Shown piece after piece: positions 36,932-45,406 of a stretch of DNA of 64,000 nt. Each line of letters starts with the position of its first letter. Positions within the stretch are counted from its first letter, which is position 1. The stretch comes from Dyadobacter fermentans (GTDB lineage Bacteria; Bacteroidota; Bacteroidia; Cytophagales; Spirosomataceae). The notes beneath the pieces were generated by a model. That model made no database searches, had not been told where the DNA came from, and saw only the letters and a program-made list of their open reading frames with translations. Where the stretch lies: assembly GCF_019924045.1 (NCBI RefSeq), contig NZ_JAHXBN010000013.1:434001-498000 (forward strand), given 5' to 3'. Both the position numbers and the translations under genes were made by a program.

Positions 36932-37249
36932 ATGTCTACTCAAAGTTCCTTGATCATGATGAATGAAACCATAAAACGCTACGAGCGCATTGTTATGAAC
37001 ATTGGAGAACTTATCGAGGTGTCAGGTTATCGGAATGACTACCTGGCCGGGAAATTGGGATTGACAACCGTCAATTTCTCAGCAAAGAAAAAACGGAAGA
37101 CCTTCACATTGGAGGAAATCAGGAAGCTCGCGTACATTATCGATAATGACGATGTACAGGACTATCTGCTGGCGCTCGAAATGGATGCGCGGCAAGGCGA
37201 GGAGACCATTACCTACGACGAATTTGCTAAGGAAATGGGATGGAAATAG
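36932..37249 (+). CDS. Antitoxin of a RelE-type pair (HTH-like)
   Basis: The protein has 105 residues or fewer. A near-consensus -7 box (CATATTTG, 36917-36924) would start transcription near 36931, so translation from ATG 36932 would be nearly leaderless; ATG 36956 or 36959 gives a 25-nt leader. The segment IGELIEVSGYRNDYLAGKLGLTTVNFSAKKK is HTH-like, and the acidic C-terminus (DEFAKEMGWK) would clasp the toxin. It overlaps the toxin gene by 10 bp. Confidence 0.78.
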   Translation: MSTQSSLIMMNETIKRYERIVMNIGELIEVSGYRNDYLAGKLGLTTVNFSAKKKRKTFTLEEIRKLAYIIDNDDVQDYLLALEMDARQGEETITYDEFAKEMGWK

Positions 37250-37521
37250 TCATTACAAAATCATTCAGAAGAGAATTTAAAAGACTACCAGTCAACGCCC
37301 AACGTGCAGTTCAAACTGTATTGGAAAAATTGAGAAGCGTAGATGCTTTGGAAACGGCAGGAGTCGACTGCGCTCCGATTCGAGGGTACAAGGCTGGTCA
37401 CAGCTATTACCGGATTCGCATTGGTCACTATCGAATGGGAATTGAATATGTTGCTCCGGACGTGATAGTTATCACGATCGCTGTTCGTGGCGATATTTAC
37501 AAAACGTTTCCACCAAAGTAA
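37240..37521 (+). CDS. RelE/ParE family toxin
   Basis: The 93-residue protein has the family fold: SFRREFKRLPVNAQRAVQTVLEKL, then YRIRIGHYRMGIEYVAPDVIVITIAVRGDIY. The Arg and Tyr residues of the YRIRIGHYRMGI strand correspond to RelE catalytic residues that cut mRNA in the ribosome A site. It is translationally coupled to the antitoxin and ends inside a terminator stem. Confidence 0.9.
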   Translation: MEIVITKSFRREFKRLPVNAQRAVQTVLEKLRSVDALETAGVDCAPIRGYKAGHSYYRIRIGHYRMGIEYVAPDVIVITIAVRGDIYKTFPPK

Positions 37522-37557
37522 AAGCCGGTACGAATACAAATTCGTATCGGCTTTTAG
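37521..37557. terminator. Bidirectional terminator
   Basis: AAAGCCGGTACGAAT at 37521-37535 pairs, with one G-T wobble, with ATTCGTATCGGCTTT at 37540-37554. It serves the toxin gene and possibly the convergent gene at 37572. Confidence 0.75.
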
Positions 37558-37571
37558 CTTTAACAGATTAC

Positions 37572-38897
37572 CTACCGTCTTCCCCCACGAAAACCGCCAC
37601 TAAACCCGCCTCTGCTAAATCCGCCGCCACCGCCATTAAAACTCCTGCCCCCAAATGATCCATACGACCGGGAAGGAGCGCTGAATGTATTACCACGCGG
37701 CATCGACCGGTATCCTTGCGCATTCATCGAGCGCGGGGCGGAACGCACACCCTGGCCTCTGTCGAATAGGTAGGATCGTGAGCCGACCGACGGATTGAAG
37801 TGTCTCGCGGCGGAACCGATGAATGCGGTTCTTGGCGAATACATGTAATTCCGGGGCGCTATGGTGTGGTAATAGTGGTCGTACTGGCGGTACAGGTGCG
37901 GATAATACCGATAGGCGCCGCCGAAAAACCATCTCGAAAAGCCGAGGGAAGGCATTGCGTAAACCATCGGATAACCACCCAGACCCAGATAGAAGCCGGA
38001 ACCATAGCCATACAAGCCAGGATACCACATCGGCGAGCCGTACCAGTAAGGATAGCCAAACCAGTAAGAATAAGGACTGCCGTAGTTGACCACTTTATCG
38101 CCGGTTGGGACAGGGTAGCTGTAACCTCCCTGGGACGCATATTCCTGCGAAGCCTGGCTGAGTTCCTGCATGGCCTGTGGATTTTGTTTCAACTCGTCCT
38201 GATAAGCAGCCAATTCTTCCTTGTTTTGTGCTTCGATTTGGTCGTGAATGTTCGCAAGGTCATTACGCACGTCGCCCGGGTTCTCTTTGAAACGCTCGCC
38301 GAGCCGTGTTACGAGGTCGGAGTGATCGTTCAGCAGAGACAATACGTCAGGCATTTCTTCCAGGGTTTTGAATGCCTGCTGTGCATCGGGATCGAGCAGC
38401 GCGATCATGCCCTGGAAAGAGGAGCTGGCTTCTTCATTGAGATTGTCGACAGCCACCAGGTCGCTGTGATGGTTGTTATACAATTTCCAGGCTGCCTCTT
38501 TCAATTCGGAAGACTGATCCACATTTGCTACCATTCCGTCGACCGTTTCGCGAGAAGTTCTACGCGGAAGTGTTGCAAGTTTATGCATCAGCTCGGGATA
38601 CCGGCTGATTTCATAAAACCAGTTTTGTTTCTTTTGACCGTAGTTTTGAATGATTTGCTGAAAACCCACGCTGCTTTTCTCCCGGATCGCGGCCAGTTTG
38701 CCGAGCACGTCGGGATATTGGGTAGCTACGAGAATGTCATTGCGGACGGCGTCATTGTAAGGGGCAATGGCTTTGAGCAGACTTTGGTCAGTGACAATGT
38801 TTTGTTGCGCATTGCTAACCATTTGATCATCCTGGCCGTAGCCTGTGAGGCTGCCGGCGGAGAGCAGAATAGCGACGAAATATTGAAGCGTTTTCAT
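37572..38897 (-). CDS. Exported Tyr/Gly/Arg-rich hypothetical protein
   Basis: The 441-residue protein has a signal peptide (LLSAGSLTGYG-QD). Residues 25-240 are helical with pairs such as ALLDPDAQQAFKTLEEMPDVL. Residues 240-340 are rich in Tyr, Pro and Gly (PYSYWFGYPYWYGSP). The end is Gly/Arg-rich (FNGGGGGFSRGGFSGG). It somewhat resembles DUF3300-type proteins but I cannot assign it firmly. It overlaps the DUF4136 gene by four bases (ATGA), so the two are cotranslated. It is likely an outer-envelope or adhesive protein. Confidence 0.7.
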   Translation of the reverse strand: MKTLQYFVAILLSAGSLTGYGQDDQMVSNAQQNIVTDQSLLKAIAPYNDAVRNDILVATQYPDVLGKLAAIREKSSVGFQQIIQNYGQKKQNWFYEISRYPELMHKLATLPRRTSRETVDGMVANVDQSSELKEAAWKLYNNHHSDLVAVDNLNEEASSSFQGMIALLDPDAQQAFKTLEEMPDVLSLLNDHSDLVTRLGERFKENPGDVRNDLANIHDQIEAQNKEELAAYQDELKQNPQAMQELSQASQEYASQGGYSYPVPTGDKVVNYGSPYSYWFGYPYWYGSPMWYPGLYGYGSGFYLGLGGYPMVYAMPSLGFSRWFFGGAYRYYPHLYRQYDHYYHTIAPRNYMYSPRTAFIGSAARHFNPSVGSRSYLFDRGQGVRSAPRSMNAQGYRSMPRGNTFSAPSRSYGSFGGRSFNGGGGGFSRGGFSGGFRGGRR

Positions 38898-39463
38898 GAC
38901 ACGGGGAAGCTTTTCATTAACTTCTTAACACCTTTATTAATCTGTTTTTCAAGCCGGTTGGGATTGCTCACATCGCCGGAAATCGCTTTTTGCCAGATAA
39001 TGTCCCCGCTTTTGGTATCCACGACATCCAGGATGAGCGTCCCGTCGGTGCCGGTGGTGGAATAGGGGTAACCACCATATGCATAGCCGCCAAAACCGCC
39101 GTAGTAGGGATATCCCCAGCCAAAACGCCCCCAGCCCATCATCGGATAAGCCCCGAACGGATACCCCCCGCCACCATAGTAGTTCTTACGCACGCGTTGT
39201 GTGTAGGTGTGGAATTGCAGGAGCAGGTCAGGATGCTGGGTGTTGCGCGTGAGTCCCCTGCTTTGCAGCGCCTTGTCGAAGGCATCCTGAATGCGGTGTC
39301 GTGACAATGAGCTGGCGTACATCGGATTCTGGTTGGTTTTCATGTCGGGGACAATCCAGTTATAAGTCATTGCCTTGCCGGAGGTCGGCTGTTGGGGACT
39401 TTGCGCGAGCACCACACTGCCCAGCACAGTCAGCATTCCCAACAAAATCAGGTTCTTTTTCAT
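38894..39463 (-). CDS. DUF4136-type exported protein
   Basis: The 189-residue protein has a signal peptide ending VVLA-QS. The DUF4136 core is visible in TYNWIVPD, SSLSRHRIQDAFDKALQSRG and GTLILDVVDTKSGDIIWQKAISGDV. A Gly/Tyr/Pro insert (YYGGGGYPFGAYPMMGWGRF) interrupts the domain. Such proteins are small periplasmic lipoprotein-like factors of unknown role. It sits at the head of the pair with the Tyr/Gly-rich protein and downstream of HtrA. Confidence 0.8.
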   Translation of the reverse strand: MKKNLILLGMLTVLGSVVLAQSPQQPTSGKAMTYNWIVPDMKTNQNPMYASSLSRHRIQDAFDKALQSRGLTRNTQHPDLLLQFHTYTQRVRKNYYGGGGYPFGAYPMMGWGRFGWGYPYYGGFGGYAYGGYPYSTTGTDGTLILDVVDTKSGDIIWQKAISGDVSNPNRLEKQINKGVKKLMKSFPVS

Positions 39464-39483
39464 TTTAATGGGTCATTTTGAAA

Positions 39484-39525
39484 GGCTTTCCGAGGTCCGG
39501 TCCTATGATAGGTAGCCCCGGAAAG
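39484..39525 (-). terminator. Hairpin after htrA
   Basis: GCTTTCCG at 39484-39491 pairs with CGGAAAGC at 39518-39525. The T-run is weak, so it may be a leaky terminator or mRNA stabiliser. Confidence 0.4.
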
Positions 39526-39534
39526 CGCGTGTTA

Positions 39535-41055
39535 CTACAATCCAATTGCGAAATATTGGGTTTCATCGTTGCCGGGATAAAGCCCTTCGATCATCACCCC
39601 GCCTTTTTTGCCTTGCAGCATTTTCACTGCTTCCCGGGCATTGGCAACCGGTGTTTTGTCAATCTTGGTAATCACAAAACCTTCTTCCATATCGGTACCC
39701 TGGCGGATTTTACCTGCATTAATGGCCGTAACCTGCGCACCGGAACCGATTCCATATTCCTTTTTCTGCTGATTGGTCAGGTCTTTCAGTTCGATACCCA
39801 GCTGTTCCATCACGGCGGACGACGAGCGGTCGGCTACGGAAGGTTCGGAAATGCCTTTTAATGTCACGGAAACCACTTTTTCGACGCCATCGCGATTCAC
39901 ATTCACACTTACTTTGTCGGATGGCTTATGCTGGGCGATGGCTTCCTGTAATTGCGGCACGCTGGTAATATCGTGGCCGTCGATTTTGGTAATCACATCA
40001 CCGATTTTGATGCCGGCTTCTTTCGCAGCGCTTTCGTCGGCGAAATTCTCGACGCGCACGCCCTCATCCACTTTCAGGTCAAACGACTTGACTTTCGCAG
40101 CATCCACTTCGCTGATCCCCACGCCGAGGTACCCGCGCTGTACGGATCCGAATTTGGAAATATCCTCCACCACTTTATGCGCAATGCTCGACGGAACAGC
40201 GAACGAGTAGCCCGCAAACGAGCCTGTCTGGCTGGCAATGGCGGTGTTGATGCCGATGAGGTTACCATTTAAATCCACCAGCGCGCCACCCGAGTTTCCG
40301 GGGTTTACGGCCGCGTCGGTCTGGATGAATGACTCGATGGGGGCCTTCGCATTCTCGCCGAGGATGTTAATGCTGCGTCCTTTGGCGCTCACAATGCCCG
40401 CGGTAACGGTCGATGTGAGGTTATAGGGGTTACCAACTGCCAATACCCATTGACCTACTTCCACATTTTCGGAATTACCGAACGACAATGCAGGCAAATT
40501 CTTCGCATCGATCTTGATGAGCGCGATGTCGGTGTTCGGGTCGCTGCCAATGACCTTCGCTTTGTAGGTATGCTTGTCGGCGAGGGTTACTTCCAGCGTT
40601 TCGGCACCCTGGATCACGTGGTTGTTGGTGACAATGTAGCCGTCAGGGTTGATGATTACGCCGGAGCCGGTGGCTTGCGGTTTCTCCATTTTTCCCTCGG
40701 GGGCCTGCTGGCCGAACGGGCTGCGGCCGCCGAAGAAATCCCGGAACTCCTCGGGGATTTGCATTTGGCTTACTGTTCGTTCAGGTTTGAGAGTTGATTT
40801 AATGTGTACCACAGCCGCGGTGGCTTTTTTGGAGGCAAATGAAAAATCGGCGGGGATCATCGCGGTAGCACCGTTGGCCGCAGCACCCGACCTGGCATCC
40901 AGTCTGGCTTTGACGAACGGGGTCGCATTGTTGACCCAGGTTGAAATGGTATCTGGTTTGCCAAAATGTTCGTAGGTAGCGTAGGAGGTTCCGCCCAATA
41001 ATGCGGATGCGAAAGCTACTGCTGCAATTTTTCTGAAATTCCGGGTTGTTGTCAT
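39535..41055 (-). CDS. HtrA/DegP-family periplasmic serine protease
   Basis: The 506-residue protein has an N-terminal signal or anchor (AAVAFASALLGGTSY). The trypsin-like domain has the triad His in VTNNHVIQGAE, Asp in NTDIALIKID and Ser in NPGNSGGALVDLNG. Two PDZ domains follow (GYLGVGI to KIDGHDI, and a second ending LQGKKGGVMIEGL). It degrades or refolds misfolded envelope proteins. It lies downstream of the two-component pair, separated by a terminator, and may be a target of that system. Confidence 0.93.
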   Translation of the reverse strand: MTTTRNFRKIAAVAFASALLGGTSYATYEHFGKPDTISTWVNNATPFVKARLDARSGAAANGATAMIPADFSFASKKATAAVVHIKSTLKPERTVSQMQIPEEFRDFFGGRSPFGQQAPEGKMEKPQATGSGVIINPDGYIVTNNHVIQGAETLEVTLADKHTYKAKVIGSDPNTDIALIKIDAKNLPALSFGNSENVEVGQWVLAVGNPYNLTSTVTAGIVSAKGRSINILGENAKAPIESFIQTDAAVNPGNSGGALVDLNGNLIGINTAIASQTGSFAGYSFAVPSSIAHKVVEDISKFGSVQRGYLGVGISEVDAAKVKSFDLKVDEGVRVENFADESAAKEAGIKIGDVITKIDGHDITSVPQLQEAIAQHKPSDKVSVNVNRDGVEKVVSVTLKGISEPSVADRSSSAVMEQLGIELKDLTNQQKKEYGIGSGAQVTAINAGKIRQGTDMEEGFVITKIDKTPVANAREAVKMLQGKKGGVMIEGLYPGNDETQYFAIGL

Positions 41056-41160
41056 CGCTATTAAATTGATTAAGTGTATTCAAATTTCAGTAGCGATCCT
41101 GTTGCAATTCTGTGTGAATTCTGAAGACAATTTGTAGTTGCGTATTTTTTTGAAATACAT

Positions 41161-41190
41161 AAAAAAAGGAGGATCAGAAACCCTCCCTTT
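41161..41190 (-). terminator. Terminator of the two-component operon
   Basis: On the minus strand the arms AAAGGGAGG and CCTCCTTT pair with one bulge and are followed by a T-run (As at 41161-41167). Confidence 0.7.
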
Positions 41191-41224
41191 ATTCACTACT
41201 AGCCATGAAAAATCTTGAATATCG

Positions 41225-42478
41225 TTACCAGGTCACGGTAAGAATGTGCCAAGGGCCGTCGGTTTCGTACCTGAGCGTCTGCCCGTTCACCTGGCAAATA
41301 GTCTTCGCCAGCGCCAGTCCAAGCCCCAGTGAGGCCGAATGCGTGCCTTCTTTCCGGAAGCGTTCGAACATCAGTTCAGGGTCGATATGGATAGGGCTAC
41401 CCGTATTGCGGACCACCAGCTTGCCTGCATGAAGTGTAATATCGATCGTTCCTCCATTTATATTGTACCTGATCGCATTAGTCAGCAGGTTATTGACCAG
41501 TACTTCCGCCAATGCCGGGTGCATCACAGGCCCCGTTGGTTCGATCGCCGTTTTCACGGTAATCTCCCGCTGCTCGATCAGGTCTTCCAGATCACGGAGT
41601 TTCCGGTTGATGATTGGAACCAGGCTGATCGGCTCGGTGCCGGCCAGAAACTGCCGGTTTTCAATCTTGGTAAGCAATAATAATGCCTGGTTCAGCCTGG
41701 CGAGCCGATTGGCCGCTTCGCTGATCTCCGAAAGCGCCACGAGCTGCGACTCTTTCAGGCTCTCGTCCTGGAACAAGCCTTCAATTTTGGACAAAATGAC
41801 CGCCAGCGGCGTCTGTATTTCATGCGACGCATTCTCGGTAAACTCTTTGAGGTTCTGGTAAGTGGCGGCGAGACGGTCCGTAAACTGCGTTACCGACTGG
41901 TTCAGCTGCTCAAATTCGACGGTATGCTGTTTAGGAAAAGTGAGCACCTCGTGTTTTTCGACCTCGTAGGAATCCAATGCACGCAATGTCTTGTAAAACG
42001 GCCGCCATAACCGGCGGGAAAGCCAGCTGTTGAGCAGGAGGAGCGATATAAGCAACAGCGCTACGATGAATGTGACGGTCATCACCACTGCTTCCAGTAA
42101 CTGCTGTCGCTGTGCTAGTAACTTGCTGATTGTCACCCGGTACCAGGCGCCTTCGACACGTTCGTAGAAGATCAGCTGCCGATAGGGCTGGTATTCGCTT
42201 TCAAACTCGTTGAACAATTTTCGCTCTACCAGCGCCATTTGGCCGGGATACCGCACCTGGTCGAGTTGCAGGCTGTCGCCCAGTTGCAGGATGTACACCG
42301 GTAGTTCGTCGATATGCCGTAACTGCCAGCTTACTTTCGCCTTGCTGCGCATGAGCTCTTTGTTTACCTCCTGATCTATCAGATAATCTACTGAAAAATA
42401 GAACAATACGGCGCCTAATGTGAGCACGGACAGCGAAGTGACGATTTGGTATTTGAGAATGCGTTCCAGCAGTTTCAT
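41225..42478 (-). CDS. Sensor histidine kinase
   Basis: The 417-residue membrane kinase has TM1 near residues 12-32, a periplasmic loop with no recognisable sensing domain, and TM2 near 130-150 (VVMTVTFIVALLLISLLLL). HisKA has the phosphorylated His in NASHEIQTPLAVI. The HATPase has LVNNLLTNAIRYN and a compact G box LGLGLALAKTICQVN. It overlaps the response regulator gene by four bases and so is cotranslated. Its signal is unknown. Confidence 0.92.
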   Translation of the reverse strand: MKLLERILKYQIVTSLSVLTLGAVLFYFSVDYLIDQEVNKELMRSKAKVSWQLRHIDELPVYILQLGDSLQLDQVRYPGQMALVERKLFNEFESEYQPYRQLIFYERVEGAWYRVTISKLLAQRQQLLEAVVMTVTFIVALLLISLLLLNSWLSRRLWRPFYKTLRALDSYEVEKHEVLTFPKQHTVEFEQLNQSVTQFTDRLAATYQNLKEFTENASHEIQTPLAVILSKIEGLFQDESLKESQLVALSEISEAANRLARLNQALLLLTKIENRQFLAGTEPISLVPIINRKLRDLEDLIEQREITVKTAIEPTGPVMHPALAEVLVNNLLTNAIRYNINGGTIDITLHAGKLVVRNTGSPIHIDPELMFERFRKEGTHSASLGLGLALAKTICQVNGQTLRYETDGPWHILTVTW

Positions 42479-43152
42479 TGCTCGCTGAATTTATAGCCGA
42501 CGCCGTAAATGGATTTCAGGTAATCGGGGCAGCCTTTATCCATCAGCTTCTTCCTGAGATTTTTAATATGTGTGTATATAAAGTCAAAATTGTCCATTAA
42601 ATCCGCATCGTCGCCCCAGAGGTGCTCGGCGATGGATTCTTTGGTGAGTACGCGGTTTTTGTTGGCGATCAGGTACACGAGCAGGTCATACTCTTTGCGG
42701 GTCAAGACGATTTCCTGCTGGTCGACCAATACCAAATGCTCCTGCGGATCGATCTGGATCTTGCCGAAGCGGATCTGCTGGCTGCCCTGGAAGCTCCGCC
42801 TGCGTATGACAGCCTGCACACGTGCATTGAGCTCCGAAAGGTGGAACGGCTTGGTCAGGTAGTCGTCCGAGCCCAGGTTAAGGCCGGTAATGCGGTCGTC
42901 GAGCGAATTCTTGGCGGAAATAATGATGATACCCGTTTCCGGGAAGCTCCGTTTCAGCTCCCGAACGGCGTCGAGGCCGTCGCCATCGGGCAGCATCAGG
43001 TCTACGAGCACGCAGTCGTAGCGGTAAATATTGATCTTTTCTACGGCCGTCTGGTAATCCGCCGCCCATTCGCAAATGAAGTTTTCGCGCTGAAAATAGT
43101 TCTGTATGCTGGTAGCCAGCGCTTTTTCGTCTTCAATGAGCAGCAGTTTCAT
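42475..43152 (-). CDS. OmpR-family response regulator
   Basis: The protein has 225 residues from ATG 43152. An upstream in-frame ATG at 43236 lies inside the tandem repeats and is rejected. The receiver begins MKLLLIEDEKALA and is phosphorylated at Asp51 (VLVDLMLPDGDG). The winged helix ends FDFIYTHIKNLRKKLMDKG with YLKSIYGVGYKF. It is coupled to the kinase by an ATGA overlap. Five 14-bp repeats immediately upstream are candidate sites for autoregulation. Confidence 0.93.
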   Translation of the reverse strand: MKLLLIEDEKALATSIQNYFQRENFICEWAADYQTAVEKINIYRYDCVLVDLMLPDGDGLDAVRELKRSFPETGIIIISAKNSLDDRITGLNLGSDDYLTKPFHLSELNARVQAVIRRRSFQGSQQIRFGKIQIDPQEHLVLVDQQEIVLTRKEYDLLVYLIANKNRVLTKESIAEHLWGDDADLMDNFDFIYTHIKNLRKKLMDKGCPDYLKSIYGVGYKFSEQ

Positions 43153-43204
43153 AGCCTTGTTGTTTATGCAAATGAAACTACAAATTTTGGAGGAAATCTG
43201 AAGT

Positions 43205-43274
43205 GCATTCCATGCCGGGCATTCCATGCGGGGCATCCCATGCGGGGCATCTCATGCGGGGCATTCCATGCAGG
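43205..43274. repeat. Five tandem 14-bp repeats upstream of the response regulator
   Basis: Five exact-length units follow one another: GCATTCCATGCCGG, GCATTCCATGCGGG, GCATCCCATGCGGG, GCATCTCATGCGGG and GCATTCCATGCAGG. Each contains the inverted repeat GCAT-NNN-ATGC. The array fills the gap between the upstream hydrolase stop (43275) and a 52-bp leader region before the regulator ATG. Confidence 0.95.
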
Positions 43275-44285
43275 CTACTTCACGGTCCGTTTGGCCCAGT
43301 TGAAAATGGTAGAATACACTTCGTCGCGCACCGGTTGTTTGGAAAGGATCAGATCGTGCATACCACCCTGGACGGCCTGAATGCTGTATTGTCCCACGAT
43401 ATTCTGGGCCTGGCTCGCCACATCCCCGACATTCAGCACGGCATCGCCGGTGAAAAATGCATCGCTCCATTTTTTCTCGTCGATGGATTTGGCCGAATGC
43501 AGCACCAGTACCGGTTTGTTGATGGTAATGCCCTGCGCAAGCCGCTCCTGCGCATTGTGCACCGCGCGTATCCAGCCCAGATTGACCGGCGGGGCAACAA
43601 ATGGTTTCAGGCCCAGGCTGTACGACCACTCTCCATGGGCGGTCACGTGCAAGCTTTCACCGTAAAGCGGGTTAATACCCAGGTCGAAGTTGGTTTCCGG
43701 GTGTTTTTCAGCCCTTTTCAGCAGCAACGGTAGTGCCGTCTTTTTGAGCCCCGATTTAATATTTAATGCAAACATCGGGCTGTTGAGCAGCACCGCGTCG
43801 AACTTTTCCTTGCCCGCGCGCTCACTCGCGTAGAGCGAGATGGTAAGCCCGCCGAGCGAATGCCCGCTCAAAAGCACTTTTTCGTTGCCTTCCCCTTTGA
43901 TAACCGCCAGAGCGGTGTCGATATCGGCATAATATTCGGAAAGGTCCCGGACGTTGTTGATTTTCTGATGGCTGAGCCACGAGCGCCCATATTTCCGGAG
44001 ATCGATCGCGTAAAAGTTGAAACCTTCTTTGATGTACCGTTCCGCCATTTCCTCCTGAAAGAAGTAATCGTTGAAGCCGTGGACGTAAAGTACCGCTTTG
44101 GTGCTTTTGTCGGGCACCGTTTTTCTGACGAGGGTGCAGGTAACGCTGCCTTCGTAATCGGAAGGCTGGACGATCGTCGCCTGTTTGAAGCCTTTGCCCA
44201 TCAAATCCGCAAAATAGGTAACCTGAGCGTTGACGGCGCTGGCAGAAATCGTAAAGAGGAGTGAGAGCAGGAGGCTGTTTTTCAT
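43275..44285 (-). CDS. Exported alpha/beta hydrolase (monoglyceride lipase-like)
   Basis: The protein has 336 residues from ATG 44285, with signal peptide LFTISASAVNA-QV. The fold shows the oxyanion loop VLYVHGFNDYFFQ, nucleophile Ser in LLSGHSLGGLTISLYA, and the closing His in AVQGGMHDLILS. The arrangement is like monoacylglycerol lipase-type serine aminopeptidase_S33 proteins. It acts in the periplasm on an unknown ester. The stop touches the tandem repeat array. Confidence 0.85.
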   Translation of the reverse strand: MKNSLLLSLLFTISASAVNAQVTYFADLMGKGFKQATIVQPSDYEGSVTCTLVRKTVPDKSTKAVLYVHGFNDYFFQEEMAERYIKEGFNFYAIDLRKYGRSWLSHQKINNVRDLSEYYADIDTALAVIKGEGNEKVLLSGHSLGGLTISLYASERAGKEKFDAVLLNSPMFALNIKSGLKKTALPLLLKRAEKHPETNFDLGINPLYGESLHVTAHGEWSYSLGLKPFVAPPVNLGWIRAVHNAQERLAQGITINKPVLVLHSAKSIDEKKWSDAFFTGDAVLNVGDVASQAQNIVGQYSIQAVQGGMHDLILSKQPVRDEVYSTIFNWAKRTVK

Positions 44286-44362
44286 GGAGATATGTACTAA
44301 TGTGCGGCAAATATAAAGGCTGCGGGGCCACACGGCAAGTTACAGGCAGTAACACGCCCGGG

Positions 44363-45190
44363 CTATTCGATCTTTTTAAGTTCGGCGCCGCGATCGGGTT
44401 GGAGATTCACCTTGCCAAACTCGGCGTTGGTATTGTTTTCGACCGTGAAACCCTTCGCCCTATCTACTTCCACGGTAACTGCGTCGGCGGTGAAGTTGAA
44501 GATATGCCCGCCCGACTTGTGATCATCGGCCAGGTAATGCAAATGGAACCCGGGTACATTGGTACGGGCCAGATAGGGCGGCAGCAGAAAGCCACTGCAT
44601 ATACCTTTCGTGTTTTTCAATTCAAATACAATCTGATTGTGCTTTAAATGCTCCGGTAGTGAGGTATAGGGCTTGCTCGCGGGTTTCTCGGCACGCGTAG
44701 TCATGGTCGGGAATGTAGCGGAGATTCTTAATGCGTAAATGCCGTTGGGATTGAGCATATGCCTGATTTGCTCCTGCACTTTTTCATAAGTGAGTCCCGG
44801 GCCGTTCAAATGGATCACGGTGTCGGCTTTAAAAAACTTGACGAAGGCGGCGGAGGTGCTGTCGGAATCGGGGACTTCTTTCACCGAACCGTCGTAACTG
44901 ATCTTATAAACATGCCCTTTGTCGATCAGCAGCTCACCATCGACCCGGTTGAATGTGCCGACGCCGAAATCGCCTTTCTTTTTCAGTTGACCGATCGTCA
45001 GGTCGCCGTCGAAAACGCCTGCCATGAGTGCGTCGATGATCGAATATTGGTACATGAAATCCTGGTCGGGAGCAGATTTGGGCCGGTTTTTGATTGATTG
45101 TGCGATGGCATTGAATGCGAAAACGCCGGAGAGAAGTGCTGCCAGGGTACAGCGGAATATGCTATTGTAAAATGCGGAAAGACGAACCAT
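44363..45190 (-). CDS. Exported alpha-acetolactate decarboxylase
   Basis: The protein has 275 residues from ATG 45190, with signal peptide FAFNAIA-QS. The ALDC fold is clear: IIDALMAGVFDGDLTIGQLKKKGDFGVGTF, Glu86 in VDGELLID, and the zinc-binding GFHLHYLADDHKSGGHIFNF with His residues spaced as in known enzymes. ALDC turns acetolactate into acetoin. The signal peptide is unusual for a cytoplasmic fermentation enzyme; here the product would be made in the periplasm. No acetolactate synthase gene is adjacent. Confidence 0.85.
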   Translation of the reverse strand: MVRLSAFYNSIFRCTLAALLSGVFAFNAIAQSIKNRPKSAPDQDFMYQYSIIDALMAGVFDGDLTIGQLKKKGDFGVGTFNRVDGELLIDKGHVYKISYDGSVKEVPDSDSTSAAFVKFFKADTVIHLNGPGLTYEKVQEQIRHMLNPNGIYALRISATFPTMTTRAEKPASKPYTSLPEHLKHNQIVFELKNTKGICSGFLLPPYLARTNVPGFHLHYLADDHKSGGHIFNFTADAVTVEVDRAKGFTVENNTNAEFGKVNLQPDRGAELKKIE

Positions 45191-45406
45191 GCTAAGAAAG
45201 GGTTTGGGATTGGTTACAAATGACGGCATACGACCGAATCTTTGCAATGCAGACGGTGACATTCTATTCAAAGGTATTTATAGCATCTGGCCGGGGATAT
45301 TTTGGAGAATAGCAGGGAAAGCGGGTGGGTAGTTGACAATGCGGGAAAAAAAGATCAATTTAAAAACTGCTAATATTCCTTTACCAATCACCAATTACTC
45401 CTGAAA

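Noticed and set aside
43153..43236. N-terminal extension of the response regulator
   Set aside because: It reads through the tandem repeats; receiver domains start at MKLLLIEDE.
43205..43274. CRISPR array
   Set aside because: The units are contiguous 14-mers without spacers and no cas genes are nearby.
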